The notes under the pieces: model-generated
Database searches by the model: none
What the model saw: only the letters and a program-made list of their open reading frames with translations
What the model was told of the DNA's origin: nothing
Translations under genes and position numbers: made by a program
Part shown: one piece after another, positions 1 through 7,042 of the stretch
How positions within the stretch are numbered: the stretch's first letter is position 1
Layout: every line of letters begins with the position of its first letter
Origin: Oscillospiraceae bacterium
GTDB lineage: Bacteria; Bacillota; Clostridia; Christensenellales; Aristaeellaceae
Length of the DNA stretch: 10,851 nt
Assembly: GCA_031282605.1 (NCBI GenBank)
Contig: JAITDK010000162.1
Span: 1 to 10,851, forward strand
Reading direction: 5' to 3'

Positions 1-89
1 GACCAGGCTTCGCCTGGACCATCGTGATACACAATCTACCGGCTTCGGATCGCCGGTTGTACCTGGATAGTCTGTTCCGTAACGCAACC

Positions 90-113
90 CGTTCCCCCGT
101 TCCCTCGTTCCAA
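90..113. repeat. Three tandem 8-bp C-rich units
   Basis: Three consecutive 8-bp units (90-97, 98-105, 106-113) share CGTTCC and differ only in the last two bases. On the complementary strand the unit reads GGAACG. Together with neighbouring C-runs at 88-90 and 115-118 it gives the minus strand four G-runs, separated by loops of 3, 3 and 10 bases. No function can be assigned. Confidence 0.5.
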
Positions 114-127
114 GCCCCGGGGGGAGG

Positions 128-157
128 TCGGGAGGGGGTCCTGAGACCCCTTCCCGA
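128..157. other. Strong 13-bp hairpin
   Basis: The arms 128-140 and 145-157 pair over 13 positions with a single G-T wobble around a CTGA loop. The stem is very GC-rich and would be stable as RNA on either strand. The following bases are GC-rich on both sides, with no run of T, so an intrinsic terminator is unlikely. It is the strongest structure in the left-hand non-coding region. Confidence 0.6.
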
Positions 158-219
158 TCGCGCGGATGCGCCGCAGTTCCACCTCCGAGGAGCATCCCAC
201 ATCCCCACTCCCCATTAAT

Positions 220-248
220 AAACCCCCGGCCGCAATCAGCCGGGGTTT
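220..248 (-). terminator. Intrinsic terminator of the patatin-like gene
   Basis: The inverted repeat has a left arm at 220-230 and a right arm at 239-248 (AAACCCCGGC-type arms, one extra C in the left arm) around an 8-nt loop. Read on the minus strand it starts 13 bases after the stop codon of the patatin-like gene and is followed by TTTATTAAT, a short T-rich tail. This is the usual form of a rho-independent terminator. The plus-strand side also has three T at 246-248, but nothing is known to be transcribed into it from the left. Confidence 0.75.
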
Positions 249-261
249 CAGCCTGTTTCAA

Positions 262-1113
262 TCAACCCTTATTCCGCTCAAATGGCAGTATCTTACCCCC
301 GGACATGGACGGAGGTTTTATCGCAGCGGGCTTTGCCTCTAACGCGGCGCGGTACCCTATGTCAAAGTACAGCTCTACATTGGAACAATCCAGAAGACGC
401 GATCCTGCCGGCAGCTTAATGTTCAGCACACCGTCGTCCTCCTCGTCTCGCGGGAGATTGCTTGACGCAGCCATCGTCAGCGGATCCAAACCCGCGTCCT
501 TAAGCGTAACTACACGGATACGCAGTATCTTATCCGCACCCAAATCGCGCAAAGCGTCCGGCAGCGTTTGCCAACGGCACATGCCGCCGGTCAGCAGCCG
601 CCCGCGCCAAAGAGCGGGTTCGCAAAATCCCGGCGCCGTAATCGCCGCGCGTACCGCCTGCGCCAGCGTCGCCTGACGATTCCAAGCCATCGCGCTAGGT
701 TTATCAGGCAAACATGACGCGAGCAGCTGCTCCTCGCCGCTCTCTATATCCCATGTGGGAATCGCTAGCGGCGTCTTCAATTCCGTTAACTTCGCGTCCA
801 ACGTCTGCCACCGCAGCACCTTTTCTATGCGCTTCATCGGCAGTATACCCTGCCCGTCAACGCGGCCGTGGGCGAATAGCCGCCACCCAGCCATGCGCTG
901 CCTCGTCATCCAGTCGCCGGCTTGTTTTATATCGCGCACAGCTGAGCGCAGCCCCTCCCCGCGCGCACCCATCGCGAACATCGCGGCGACCCACGCCCCA
1001 CATCCGCACCCCGCGACCGCATCGGGCGCCGAATGCTTATCAGCCAGCGCGGCCAAGGCCCCAGCCTGCGCCGCGCACCGCGCGCCGCCGCCCTCCAGGG
1101 CGATTCCGAGCAT
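262..1113 (-). CDS. Patatin-like protein with degenerate catalytic dyad
   Basis: The protein has 283 residues from this start. The opening LGIALEGGGAR matches the glycine-rich oxyanion-hole motif of the patatin/RssA phospholipase family. It is followed by the expected helix and the PDAVAG strand that leads to the nucleophile elbow. There the family's GxSxG reads GCGCG (997-1011), so the catalytic Ser is Gly. Further on, the DGG/DGA motif reads TGG (586-591), so the catalytic Asp is Thr. The fold appears retained, but classical Ser-Asp lipid hydrolysis is unlikely; a binding or regulatory role is inference. Start choice: ATG at 1113 lies 10 nt after GAAGGG (1124-1129). ATG at 1119 is possible with 4-nt spacing, and TTG at 1182 would add a hydrophobic FSALLFSALL stretch. 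The gene stands alone, divergent from the LTD genes, and ends at a good terminator. Confidence 0.8.
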   Translation of the reverse strand: MLGIALEGGGARCAAQAGALAALADKHSAPDAVAGCGCGAWVAAMFAMGARGEGLRSAVRDIKQAGDWMTRQRMAGWRLFAHGRVDGQGILPMKRIEKVLRWQTLDAKLTELKTPLAIPTWDIESGEEQLLASCLPDKPSAMAWNRQATLAQAVRAAITAPGFCEPALWRGRLLTGGMCRWQTLPDALRDLGADKILRIRVVTLKDAGLDPLTMAASSNLPRDEEDDGVLNIKLPAGSRLLDCSNVELYFDIGYRAALEAKPAAIKPPSMSGGKILPFERNKG

Positions 1114-1123
1114 CAGCATCCAT

Positions 1124-1129
1124 CCCTTC
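1124..1129 (-). promoter_or_regulatory. Ribosome binding site deciding the patatin-like start
   Basis: On the minus strand GAAGGG precedes ATG at 1119 by 4 nt and ATG at 1113 by 10 nt. No comparable site precedes the upstream TTG at 1182, so a start at 1113 (or 1119) is preferred. The family's first conserved strand begins right after these codons, which fits. Confidence 0.55.
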
Positions 1130-1132
1130 ACA

Positions 1133-1162
1133 AGCAGGGCGCTAAAGAGCAAGGCGCTAAAG
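1133..1162. repeat. Two tandem 15-bp repeats in the patatin-like leader
   Basis: Copies at 1133-1147 and 1148-1162 are adjacent and differ at one base (1137 versus 1152). They lie in the leader of the patatin-like gene. If translation began at the TTG at 1182 they would encode a doubled FSALL pentapeptide. They may be a regulatory site or a replication-slippage product; nothing in the sequence decides. Confidence 0.6.
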
Positions 1163-1293
1163 CGTCCGACTATGGCGTCCAACTATGAATAGACGCGTTG
1201 TTTGCTATCAAAAGGTATTGCGCCGGAACAAACGATATGCATCAAACCCGTTCGCCGAACCGTTATATACGTGGGATGTCGAATCCAAGCGGC
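1163..1293. promoter_or_regulatory. Divergent intergenic region
   Basis: This stretch separates the minus-strand patatin-like gene from the plus-strand LTD genes and must hold both promoters if each is transcribed from here. I see no strong sigma-70/SigA pair. The best plus-strand -10 candidate is the TTATAT at 1263-1268, without a convincing -35. On the minus strand TTGATA near 1206-1211 with a TATTCA about 14 bp downstream is weak. A short palindrome GTTCG-C-CGAAC lies at 1250-1260. Another sigma factor, such as a sporulation sigma, cannot be excluded. Confidence 0.3.
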
Positions 1294-1303
1294 GGAGGTG
1301 ATC
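1294..1303 (+). promoter_or_regulatory. Full-length Shine-Dalgarno site before an ATT codon
   Basis: GGAGGTGATC is a 10-base perfect complement of the 3' end of 16S rRNA. There is no ATG, GTG or TTG at suitable distance downstream in any useful frame. The in-frame codon at ideal spacing (8 nt after GGAGG) is ATT at 1307. The only nearby in-frame GTG (1298) lies inside the site itself and has only a weak AAGCGG upstream. Confidence 0.6.
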
Positions 1304-1306
1304 CGC

Positions 1307-2407
1307 ATTAACATATCGCCCGCGCCAAACCGACGACGTCGGCGCCGCGAACAGCGTGAACCTATCAGCGTGCGAACTGCCGTCAACGCCGCGCTGTTTG
1401 CCGCGCTTATAGTCATGCTAATGTTCGCAGTCGCGCTGTCGTTTCCCGCACTGCGCACGGCTCTCAACGTGGAGCCTCTGCTGGGAAAACTCCCGGCCAC
1501 CCCCGCCGTCATGACGACAGGCGTGCGCGTAGCCGAGGTGATGACCTCAAACAAGTCCACGCTGCCCGACGAAACGGGCGCGTTTACCGACTGGATCGAG
1601 CTAACAAACATCGGAACCAGCGCCATTCCCCTGCAGGGTTATGCCCTCTCGGATAGGGACAATCGAACGAAGTTCGTATTCCCTGACGTGACTATCGCAC
1701 CCGGAGAGTATATGCTCGTGTTCGCGTCCGGCGTTGAATCCGTTGATCCCGATAAACCGCTGCACGCGTCGATGCGTTTATCCTCGACGGGGGAAACGCT
1801 TTACCTGATTGACGACAACGGCGGCGTCGTCGAGTCGATAACCGTCCCCGCTATGACGGCTGACGAATCATACGCCCGCTCCGGTATACGATGGAGCAAG
1901 ACGTCCTCGCCTACCCCTGGCTTTGAGAATACTCCCGCCGGACGCGAGGCGTTCCTATCGTCCATCACGGTGAATTATTCGGGGCTGCAGCTGAATGAAC
2001 TGATGGCGTCCAACGCCTCGACCCTGGCGGACGAGGACGGCGACGCCTCCGACTGGATCGAGCTGTTCAACAGCTCGCCGTTGACGATCGACTTAAGCCA
2101 CTGCGCGCTGAGCGACAATCCCGCGCAGCCAGTAAAGTGGCGTTTCCCCGAAGGCGCGGTGATCCAGCCGTACAGCACGTATCTGCTGTTCGCGTCAGGC
2201 AAGTCCAGGCCGTCCGCGGTGAATCCGCACACCTCGTTCAAACTGCGCGCTGATCATGGCGTTGTGATACTGTCCGACTTGGCGGGCAATGTGATAGACT
2301 CCGCCGAGTACGATAACCTGGGCGCGGACGCCGTGTGGGCGCGGCGCCGCAACAACGACCCTTGGGAAATGACCACAACCCCCACCCCCGGCACGACCAA
2401 CCCATAG
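1307..2407 (+). CDS. Lamin tail domain protein, two LTDs, membrane-anchored or secreted
   Basis: About 366 residues. The N-terminus is strongly basic (a run of Arg after NISPAPN), followed by a hydrophobic segment at roughly residues 28-49, as in a signal peptide or membrane anchor. Two lamin tail domains follow, at about residues 74-205 and 227-366. Each shows the family marks: an NE/AEVM start, the DWIEL core, a LSD turn, FPD/FPEG and LVFASG or LLFASG. LTDs are immunoglobulin-like beta-sandwiches common in bacterial surface proteins; no catalytic residues are expected. The protein stops at the end of the second LTD and matches the N-terminal third of the next gene, so it looks like a truncated paralogue. 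The next start follows after 26 nt, suggesting an operon. Start: chosen from the perfect Shine-Dalgarno site at 1294-1303, which implies ATT. GTG at 1298 or 1271, or TTG at 1202, are conventional alternatives with poor binding sites. Confidence 0.85.
   Translation: MNISPAPNRRRRRREQREPISVRTAVNAALFAALIVMLMFAVALSFPALRTALNVEPLLGKLPATPAVMTTGVRVAEVMTSNKSTLPDETGAFTDWIELTNIGTSAIPLQGYALSDRDNRTKFVFPDVTIAPGEYMLVFASGVESVDPDKPLHASMRLSSTGETLYLIDDNGGVVESITVPAMTADESYARSGIRWSKTSSPTPGFENTPAGREAFLSSITVNYSGLQLNELMASNASTLADEDGDASDWIELFNSSPLTIDLSHCALSDNPAQPVKWRFPEGAVIQPYSTYLLFASGKSRPSAVNPHTSFKLRADHGVVILSDLAGNVIDSAEYDNLGADAVWARRRNNDPWEMTTTPTPGTTNP
2030..2065 (+). repeat. 36-bp coding repeat, copy 1 (LTD core)
   Basis: This segment recurs at 3130-3165 with two mismatches. 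Both copies encode DEDGDASDWIEL in the second LTD of their respective genes. Identity at the DNA level, including synonymous positions, points to a fairly recent duplication or gene conversion between the two genes. Confidence 0.75.
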
Positions 2408-2433
2408 CTGATTGCGTATCAAGGGGGATATTG

Positions 2434-5400
2434 ATGACATATATCCGCAAAATCCGCCTGCCCCGGGCATACAGGCGGCGCACAATCGTATGGATCGCGC
2501 TGCTGTTGTCCGCGTTGTGCGCGATGTTGCTCATATCCGCCGTCAACGTGAGCGGCGACGCCGCGGTAACCGCGTCGAGCGCAGCTTTGTCTGCTTTGTA
2601 TGAAAACGCGGTATTCCCGATAGAAATCAGCGAAATAATGTGCTCGAACGCCTACGCCGTACCCGACGATAACGGCGAATTCTCCGATTGGATAGAACTG
2701 CATAACACAAGCGCCGAACCTGCGCCGCTCAAGGGCATGAGCCTGTCGGATAGGCCTGGCAAAATCAAGTTTGTGTTCCCGGATATTAACATTGAGGCTG
2801 GTGCGTACCTGGTCGTTTACGCTTCCGGCTCGAGCGCGTTCGATCCCGCGAAGCCGCTTCACGCGCCGTTCAGATTGTCGGCGAAGGGCGAAACGATCTA
2901 CCTGTTCGACGCGGCGGGCGAATTGCGAAGCTATGTCACCTTCCAGCAAATGAACAGCAACGAATCATACGCGCTGACCGAAACGGGCGAATACGCCGTC
3001 ACCGCGCAGCCCTCGCCCGGCTATCCCAACACGCGAATGGGGTATGAGAGCTACCGCGCCGAGAGCGCGGTCGAGTACGGCGTGATAAAGCTTAACGAGA
3101 TCAGCCCGCGCAACCGTTCGGCCATAGTCGACGAGGACGGCGACGCGTCCGACTGGATCGAGTTGGTAAACGAGCGCAATACCCCCATGTCGATCGAGGG
3201 CTACGCGCTGTCCGACGACGAGTCGCGGTTGTCGAAATGGGTGTTCCCCAAGGGCGCGTCGATCCCGGCGAACGGCGTGCTGCTGGTGTTCGCGTCGGGC
3301 AAGAACCGCGCCGATCCTAACGGCGAGCTGCACACCAACTTCAAGATCGACGGCGAACGCGAGTCCATACTGCTGACAAACCCGCGCGGCCAGCTGATCG
3401 ATCACACCGTGCCGGAGCTTACGCCTAAGGATGCGTCATGGGCGCGGGCGCCCGGTATATCCCAATGGGAGATAACGCGTCAGGCGACGCCAGGTCAGCC
3501 CAACACGCTGCAAGGCGAAAACGCGGCCGACGATACTCGACTGGCGAAGGCGGGCGCCGGGCTGCTGATCAGCGAAGCCATAGCTTACGCCGACGGGATG
3601 CCCACACCGGATGGGACTACGTCGTTCGACTGGGTGGAGATATATAACGATAACGATTATCCCGTGCCGCTGAAGGGCTACGGGTTGAGCGACTCGCCGG
3701 GCAAACCACGGTTGTGGCAGTTCCCCGACGCGACTATCCAGCCGGGGCAATACCTGCTGATCTACCTGTGCGGCAGCGCGAAACCGCCCGCCAGCAGCCA
3801 AGCGCTGTACGCGCCGCTGAAACTCAGTTCACTGGGCGAGGTCGTCACGCTGGCCGACCCATTCGGGAATGTGATCGATCGGTTGGTGCTGCCCGCGCTG
3901 ACTGGTGGCACGTCATACGGACGCGCCTCCATCGGCGGGTTGGCCTACTTCGACACGCCGACACCCGGCGCGCGTAACAACGAGGGATTCATGGGTTACG
4001 CGATAAAGCCTCTAGTGGATACCACCGGCGGTATGTACCCCAGCCCGATAACGGTGTCGATCCGACCTCCGGCAGGCGCGATTGTGCGCTATACCACCGA
4101 CGGTTCAGACCCAACGCTTGACTCCCCCGCGTATACCGCCGCTATACCTATAGAGCATACTACCGTGCTGCGGGCGCGGGCGTTCCAGGATGGGTTAAGG
4201 CCGTCGCCGATAGTGACGAACACATACTTCATCAGCGTGTATCACACCCTGCCGATGGTATCGATCGTCGCCGATCCCGCGCTGCTGTGGGATTCGGAGA
4301 CGGGGCTGTACGCAGGCGACTATAAAGAAAGCGCGGAGGAGAAAGCGCCATATACCGACATGCCGTACTGGCGGAAGCCGCGCGTAGCGGGACACTTCGA
4401 GTACGTTGATCCGACCGGCGAGCGTCATGTATCCGAGAGCGTCGAGCTGAGCCTGAACGGCCAATACAGCTTGGATATGCCTCAGAAGAGCTTCAGGGTA
4501 TCGGCGAAGCCTCGCTACGGCTCCGAAACGCTAAGTTACCCGTTCTTTCCGGACTTGCCGTACACACAGTACCACGCGCTGATACTGCGCAACGGCGGGC
4601 AGGACGGCAACTACACGCGCATAATCGACGCGATGCAGTCAAAGATAATGAGTTGGTCTGACACGACTGTATATCATATGCCGTCCAGGCCGGTAGTGGT
4701 GTACCTGAACGGCGAATACTGGGGGCAGTATAACCTGCGCGAAAGGATCGACACGGAGGCGATAGCGCAGTACGAGGGCTGGGATGATCCCGACAATGTT
4801 GATCTGATAAAGGGTTCAGGCACGGTGATATCGGGCACGATCGACGAGTACAGGAAGACGCGCAACTATATCCGGGATAACGATCTAAACGACCCGGAGG
4901 TGTTAAGCCGCGCGCTGGACATGATCGACGTGGAAAACCTGTTTGATTACTACATATTTGAGATATACTTCGGTAACACGGACACGGGCAATATCAAGTT
5001 CTACCGAAGGAACGCGCCTGGCGAAAAGTGGCGGTGGATTGTATACGATCTGGATTGGGGGATGTTTGATTCCTCGCGGGACGGATGCGCGATATGGCTG
5101 GATCCTAAGGGCGCGGGTTCGATGGATTACGACAACGTGATTATACGCAAGCTGCTAAGCGTGCCGTACTTAAGGGAGCAGTTCCTGCGCAGGTATGGTC
5201 AGCTGTTCCAGACGGTGTTTGTGCCGGAGCGGATGATAGCGCTGGCAAGGGAGATGGCTCAGGAGATCGACCCGGAGATGTCGATGCATTTCTATAGGTG
5301 GTCTCTCGACAACGCCTGGGCGTTGGGCAGCGAAGCGCCGCGCAACGCTGAAGGCGCGTACGCGTACTGGAAGTCGCGGCTAACGCGGCTGGAGACCGTG

Positions 5401-5511
5401 ATAAACAAGCGCAACAACCTGGCGTGGGGTCACGTGCAGGCCTGGTTCAACCTAACCCAGGCTCAAATGGAGGCATACTTCGGTCCGCGCCCGCCGCTGC
5501 CGCCGGAGTAA
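2434..5511 (+). CDS. CotH kinase family protein with three lamin tail domains
   Basis: 1025 residues. ATG at 2434 follows AAGGGGG (2421-2427) at good spacing; an in-frame upstream extension would overlap the previous gene and has no binding site. A basic N-terminus and a hydrophobic segment (about residues 17-40) predict export. Domains in order: LTD about 62-195, LTD about 216-345, LTD about 375-510, a chitobiase/hexosaminidase C-terminal-type sandwich about 522-602 (IVRYTTDGSDPT, VLRARAF), then a CotH domain about 605-1005. The CotH part shows NGEYWGQYNLRERID, FGNTDTGNIKFYR and the acidic YDLDWG motif (Asp872, Asp874) that binds metal and ATP in this atypical kinase family. B. subtilis CotH phosphorylates spore coat proteins, and related proteins occur on cell surfaces and cellulosomes. 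Here the kinase domain would lie outside the membrane, so its substrate and nucleotide source are unclear. It is probably co-transcribed with the LTD gene upstream. Confidence 0.9.
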   Translation: MTYIRKIRLPRAYRRRTIVWIALLLSALCAMLLISAVNVSGDAAVTASSAALSALYENAVFPIEISEIMCSNAYAVPDDNGEFSDWIELHNTSAEPAPLKGMSLSDRPGKIKFVFPDINIEAGAYLVVYASGSSAFDPAKPLHAPFRLSAKGETIYLFDAAGELRSYVTFQQMNSNESYALTETGEYAVTAQPSPGYPNTRMGYESYRAESAVEYGVIKLNEISPRNRSAIVDEDGDASDWIELVNERNTPMSIEGYALSDDESRLSKWVFPKGASIPANGVLLVFASGKNRADPNGELHTNFKIDGERESILLTNPRGQLIDHTVPELTPKDASWARAPGISQWEITRQATPGQPNTLQGENAADDTRLAKAGAGLLISEAIAYADGMPTPDGTTSFDWVEIYNDNDYPVPLKGYGLSDSPGKPRLWQFPDATIQPGQYLLIYLCGSAKPPASSQALYAPLKLSSLGEVVTLADPFGNVIDRLVLPALTGGTSYGRASIGGLAYFDTPTPGARNNEGFMGYAIKPLVDTTGGMYPSPITVSIRPPAGAIVRYTTDGSDPTLDSPAYTAAIPIEHTTVLRARAFQDGLRPSPIVTNTYFISVYHTLPMVSIVADPALLWDSETGLYAGDYKESAEEKAPYTDMPYWRKPRVAGHFEYVDPTGERHVSESVELSLNGQYSLDMPQKSFRVSAKPRYGSETLSYPFFPDLPYTQYHALILRNGGQDGNYTRIIDAMQSKIMSWSDTTVYHMPSRPVVVYLNGEYWGQYNLRERIDTEAIAQYEGWDDPDNVDLIKGSGTVISGTIDEYRKTRNYIRDNDLNDPEVLSRALDMIDVENLFDYYIFEIYFGNTDTGNIKFYRRNAPGEKWRWIVYDLDWGMFDSSRDGCAIWLDPKGAGSMDYDNVIIRKLLSVPYLREQFLRRYGQLFQTVFVPERMIALAREMAQEIDPEMSMHFYRWSLDNAWALGSEAPRNAEGAYAYWKSRLTRLETVINKRNNLAWGHVQAWFNLTQAQMEAYFGPRPPLPPE
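3130..3165 (+). repeat. 36-bp coding repeat, copy 2 (LTD core)
   Basis: Partner of the copy at 2030-2065, with two base differences, both in third codon positions. It lies in the second LTD of the CotH protein gene and marks the region where the two tandem genes are most alike. Confidence 0.75.
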
Positions 5512-5520
5512 GGGTAGCAA

Positions 5521-5623
5521 GCCTGAACCGAAATACGTTAGGGTCTGTTCGAAAAGTCCCGCATGGGTCACGGGACGTCTTTTCGAACAGACCCTAGTCT
5601 TTCGGTTCAGGCGGCTTATTTTT
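5521..5623 (+). terminator. Terminator of the LTD/CotH operon, interrupted in its loop
   Basis: Outer arms GCCTGAACCGAAA (5521-5533) and its exact complement (5600-5612) form a 13-bp stem starting 10 bases after the stop codon. The right arm is followed, after GGC, by TTATTTTT (5616-5623), a T-tract for plus-strand transcripts. The tract overlaps the last codons and stop of the convergent murC. The loop between the arms is unusually large (66 nt) because it contains a second perfect inverted repeat. On the minus strand no T-tract follows, so it probably serves mainly the plus-strand operon. The stem may also impede murC read-through. Confidence 0.65.
5539..5596. mobile_element. Possible 54-bp MITE-like palindrome flanked by TA
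   Basis: The perfect 18-bp arms are 5539-5556 (TAGGGTCTGTTCGAAAAG) and 5579-5596. Inside them TCCCG/CGGGA (5557-5561/5571-5575) extends the pairing. The outermost TA on both sides could be the target duplication made by IS630/Tc1-mariner type transposases, leaving a 54-bp body at 5541-5594. No transposase gene is in the window, so it would be non-autonomous. An alternative is a simple repeat palindrome or a compound terminator that never moved. No second copy is present here. Confidence 0.45.
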
Positions 5624-7042
5624 CCCGCGTATCGCCGTGCGCCTCTATCTGCGCGTTGAGCAGGTTGATGTTACCGCAGCCCATCGTCAGCACCAGATCG
5701 CCCGGATGCCAATGCTGACGCAGGTAACGCTCGGCGTCGTCAAAGGTGGGGGTATAGACCGCGTCAAGCCCCTGCCCGCGCATCGCGTCGACCAACGCCG
5801 TCGCGTGAATATCGCCGGGATCGACCTCGCGCGCCGCGAAGATGTCGGTCACCAGTATCGTGTTCGCCTCGTCGCAGCAATGTATGTAGTCCGCGAATAA
5901 ACCCTTCAGCCGTGAGTAGGTGTGCGGTTGCATGACCGCCCATAGATGATTGTGCGGCTGCATCGCCGCTACCTTCATCGCGTTGCGCATCTCCGGTGGA
6001 TTATGCCCGTAATCATGCACCAGCGTCACGCCGTCCACCGTTCCGGTGATCTCGAAACGCCGGTGCACAGGCTGGAACGCGTTCAGCGCGGCGGCGGCGC
6101 GCTCCGGTTCCGCGCCCAACTCTACGGCGGCGGCCAGCGCGGCCAGCGCGTTATACACGCTGAACTCTCCATACACCGCCAGCGCCGCGTCCGCCACACG
6201 CTTCCCATCATGCACCACGCCGAACTTGGGTCGCCCGCGTTCGTCAAGAACCAGATTATCCGGATACCAGTCATTGGTATCCTTCAAACCGAACGATATC
6301 TTTCGGCAGCGCGCGTTATCCATCAGCCTGCGCACCCTTGGATCGTCTCCATTGCCTATCACGACCCCGTCGTCCGGCAGCATCGCCGCAAAGGTCTCAA
6401 ACGTCTCCTGAATGTGCTCGATATCCCGATAGTAGTCCAGATGATCGGCGTCGATATTCAGCACAACCGCAATCGTCGGACGTAATTGCAGGAAACTGGC
6501 GTTGAACTCGCACGCCTCCGCCACGAACATGGTTTCATCGCCAATGCGGGTGCTTCCGCCTATCGCGTCGAATCGCCCGCCCAGATGCACGGTGGGGTCG
6601 AATCCCGCCCCTATCAAGGCCTGAGCCAGCATAGCGGAGGTGGTGGTCTTGCCATGCGCGCCGCAAACCCCCACCGCCTGTTCATATCCCTGCATCAGCT
6701 GTCCCAGCAGCTCGGCGCGCGTAATCGTCGGTATGTTCAGCTCCCTCGCGCGAACCAGCTCCGGATTATCCTGCGCGATGGCCGCGGTATATACCACCAT
6801 ATCGGCGCCGTCGACCACTTCAGGATCATGCCCTATCGTCACGTTCGCGCCCTGCCCGCGCAGTATCCCTATCATGTACCCGTCGTCGCGATCCGTGCCC
6901 GAGACCATGTACCCGCGCTTCATTAGCAATTCAGCCAGTCCCGACATGCTGCTGCCGCCGATGCCTATCATGTGCACCCGCTTGCCAGCGAAATCCTTTA
7001 TGTGGGGCGCCGCCTCGATCATATCGCTTGTCGTATCGTTTG

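Larger units (their letters stand above)
1..219. other. Structured region without a credible gene
   Basis: No convincing coding region lies here. A 64-codon plus-strand reading frame (24-218) has no family resemblance and no ribosome binding site. Directly visible are a hairpin with arms 3-8/12-17 and a 3-nt loop, a hairpin with arms 38-43/52-57 extended by ACA/TGT at 31-33/58-60, and a 13-bp stem (128-140/145-157, one G-T wobble) closed by a CTGA loop. There are also three 8-bp units starting CGTTCC at 90-113. None of the stems is followed by a T-tract on either strand, so they are not ordinary terminators. The density of stems would fit a structured non-coding RNA or an extragenic palindromic element. 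I could not match it to tmRNA, RNase P RNA, 6S RNA, SRP RNA or a riboswitch by their conserved motifs. Confidence 0.4.

Noticed and set aside
24..218. 64-codon plus-strand open frame
   Set aside because: No Shine-Dalgarno site, Pro/Arg-rich random composition, and it runs through several hairpins.
1..219. Known structured RNA such as tmRNA, RNase P RNA, 6S RNA or SRP RNA
   Set aside because: The conserved cores I know for these RNAs are absent on both strands; only generic stems are seen.
305..1192. Three plus-strand open frames opposite the patatin-like gene
   Set aside because: Antisense shadows with Ser/Arg/Pro-rich composition; the minus-strand frame carries the recognisable family motifs.
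1250..1260. GTTCG-C-CGAAC palindrome as a repressor operator
   Set aside because: Only 5-bp arms, extension outward is asymmetric, no second copy; a palindrome this short is expected by chance.
1183..1626. 147-codon minus-strand open frame over the start of the LTD gene
   Set aside because: Low-complexity shadow of the LTD gene on the opposite strand; no ribosome site and no family resemblance.
2335..2433. Extended N-terminus of the CotH protein
   Set aside because: It would overlap the preceding gene, lacks a ribosome site, and the residues do not resemble an export signal, whereas ATG at 2434 has a strong site and a basic-hydrophobic start.
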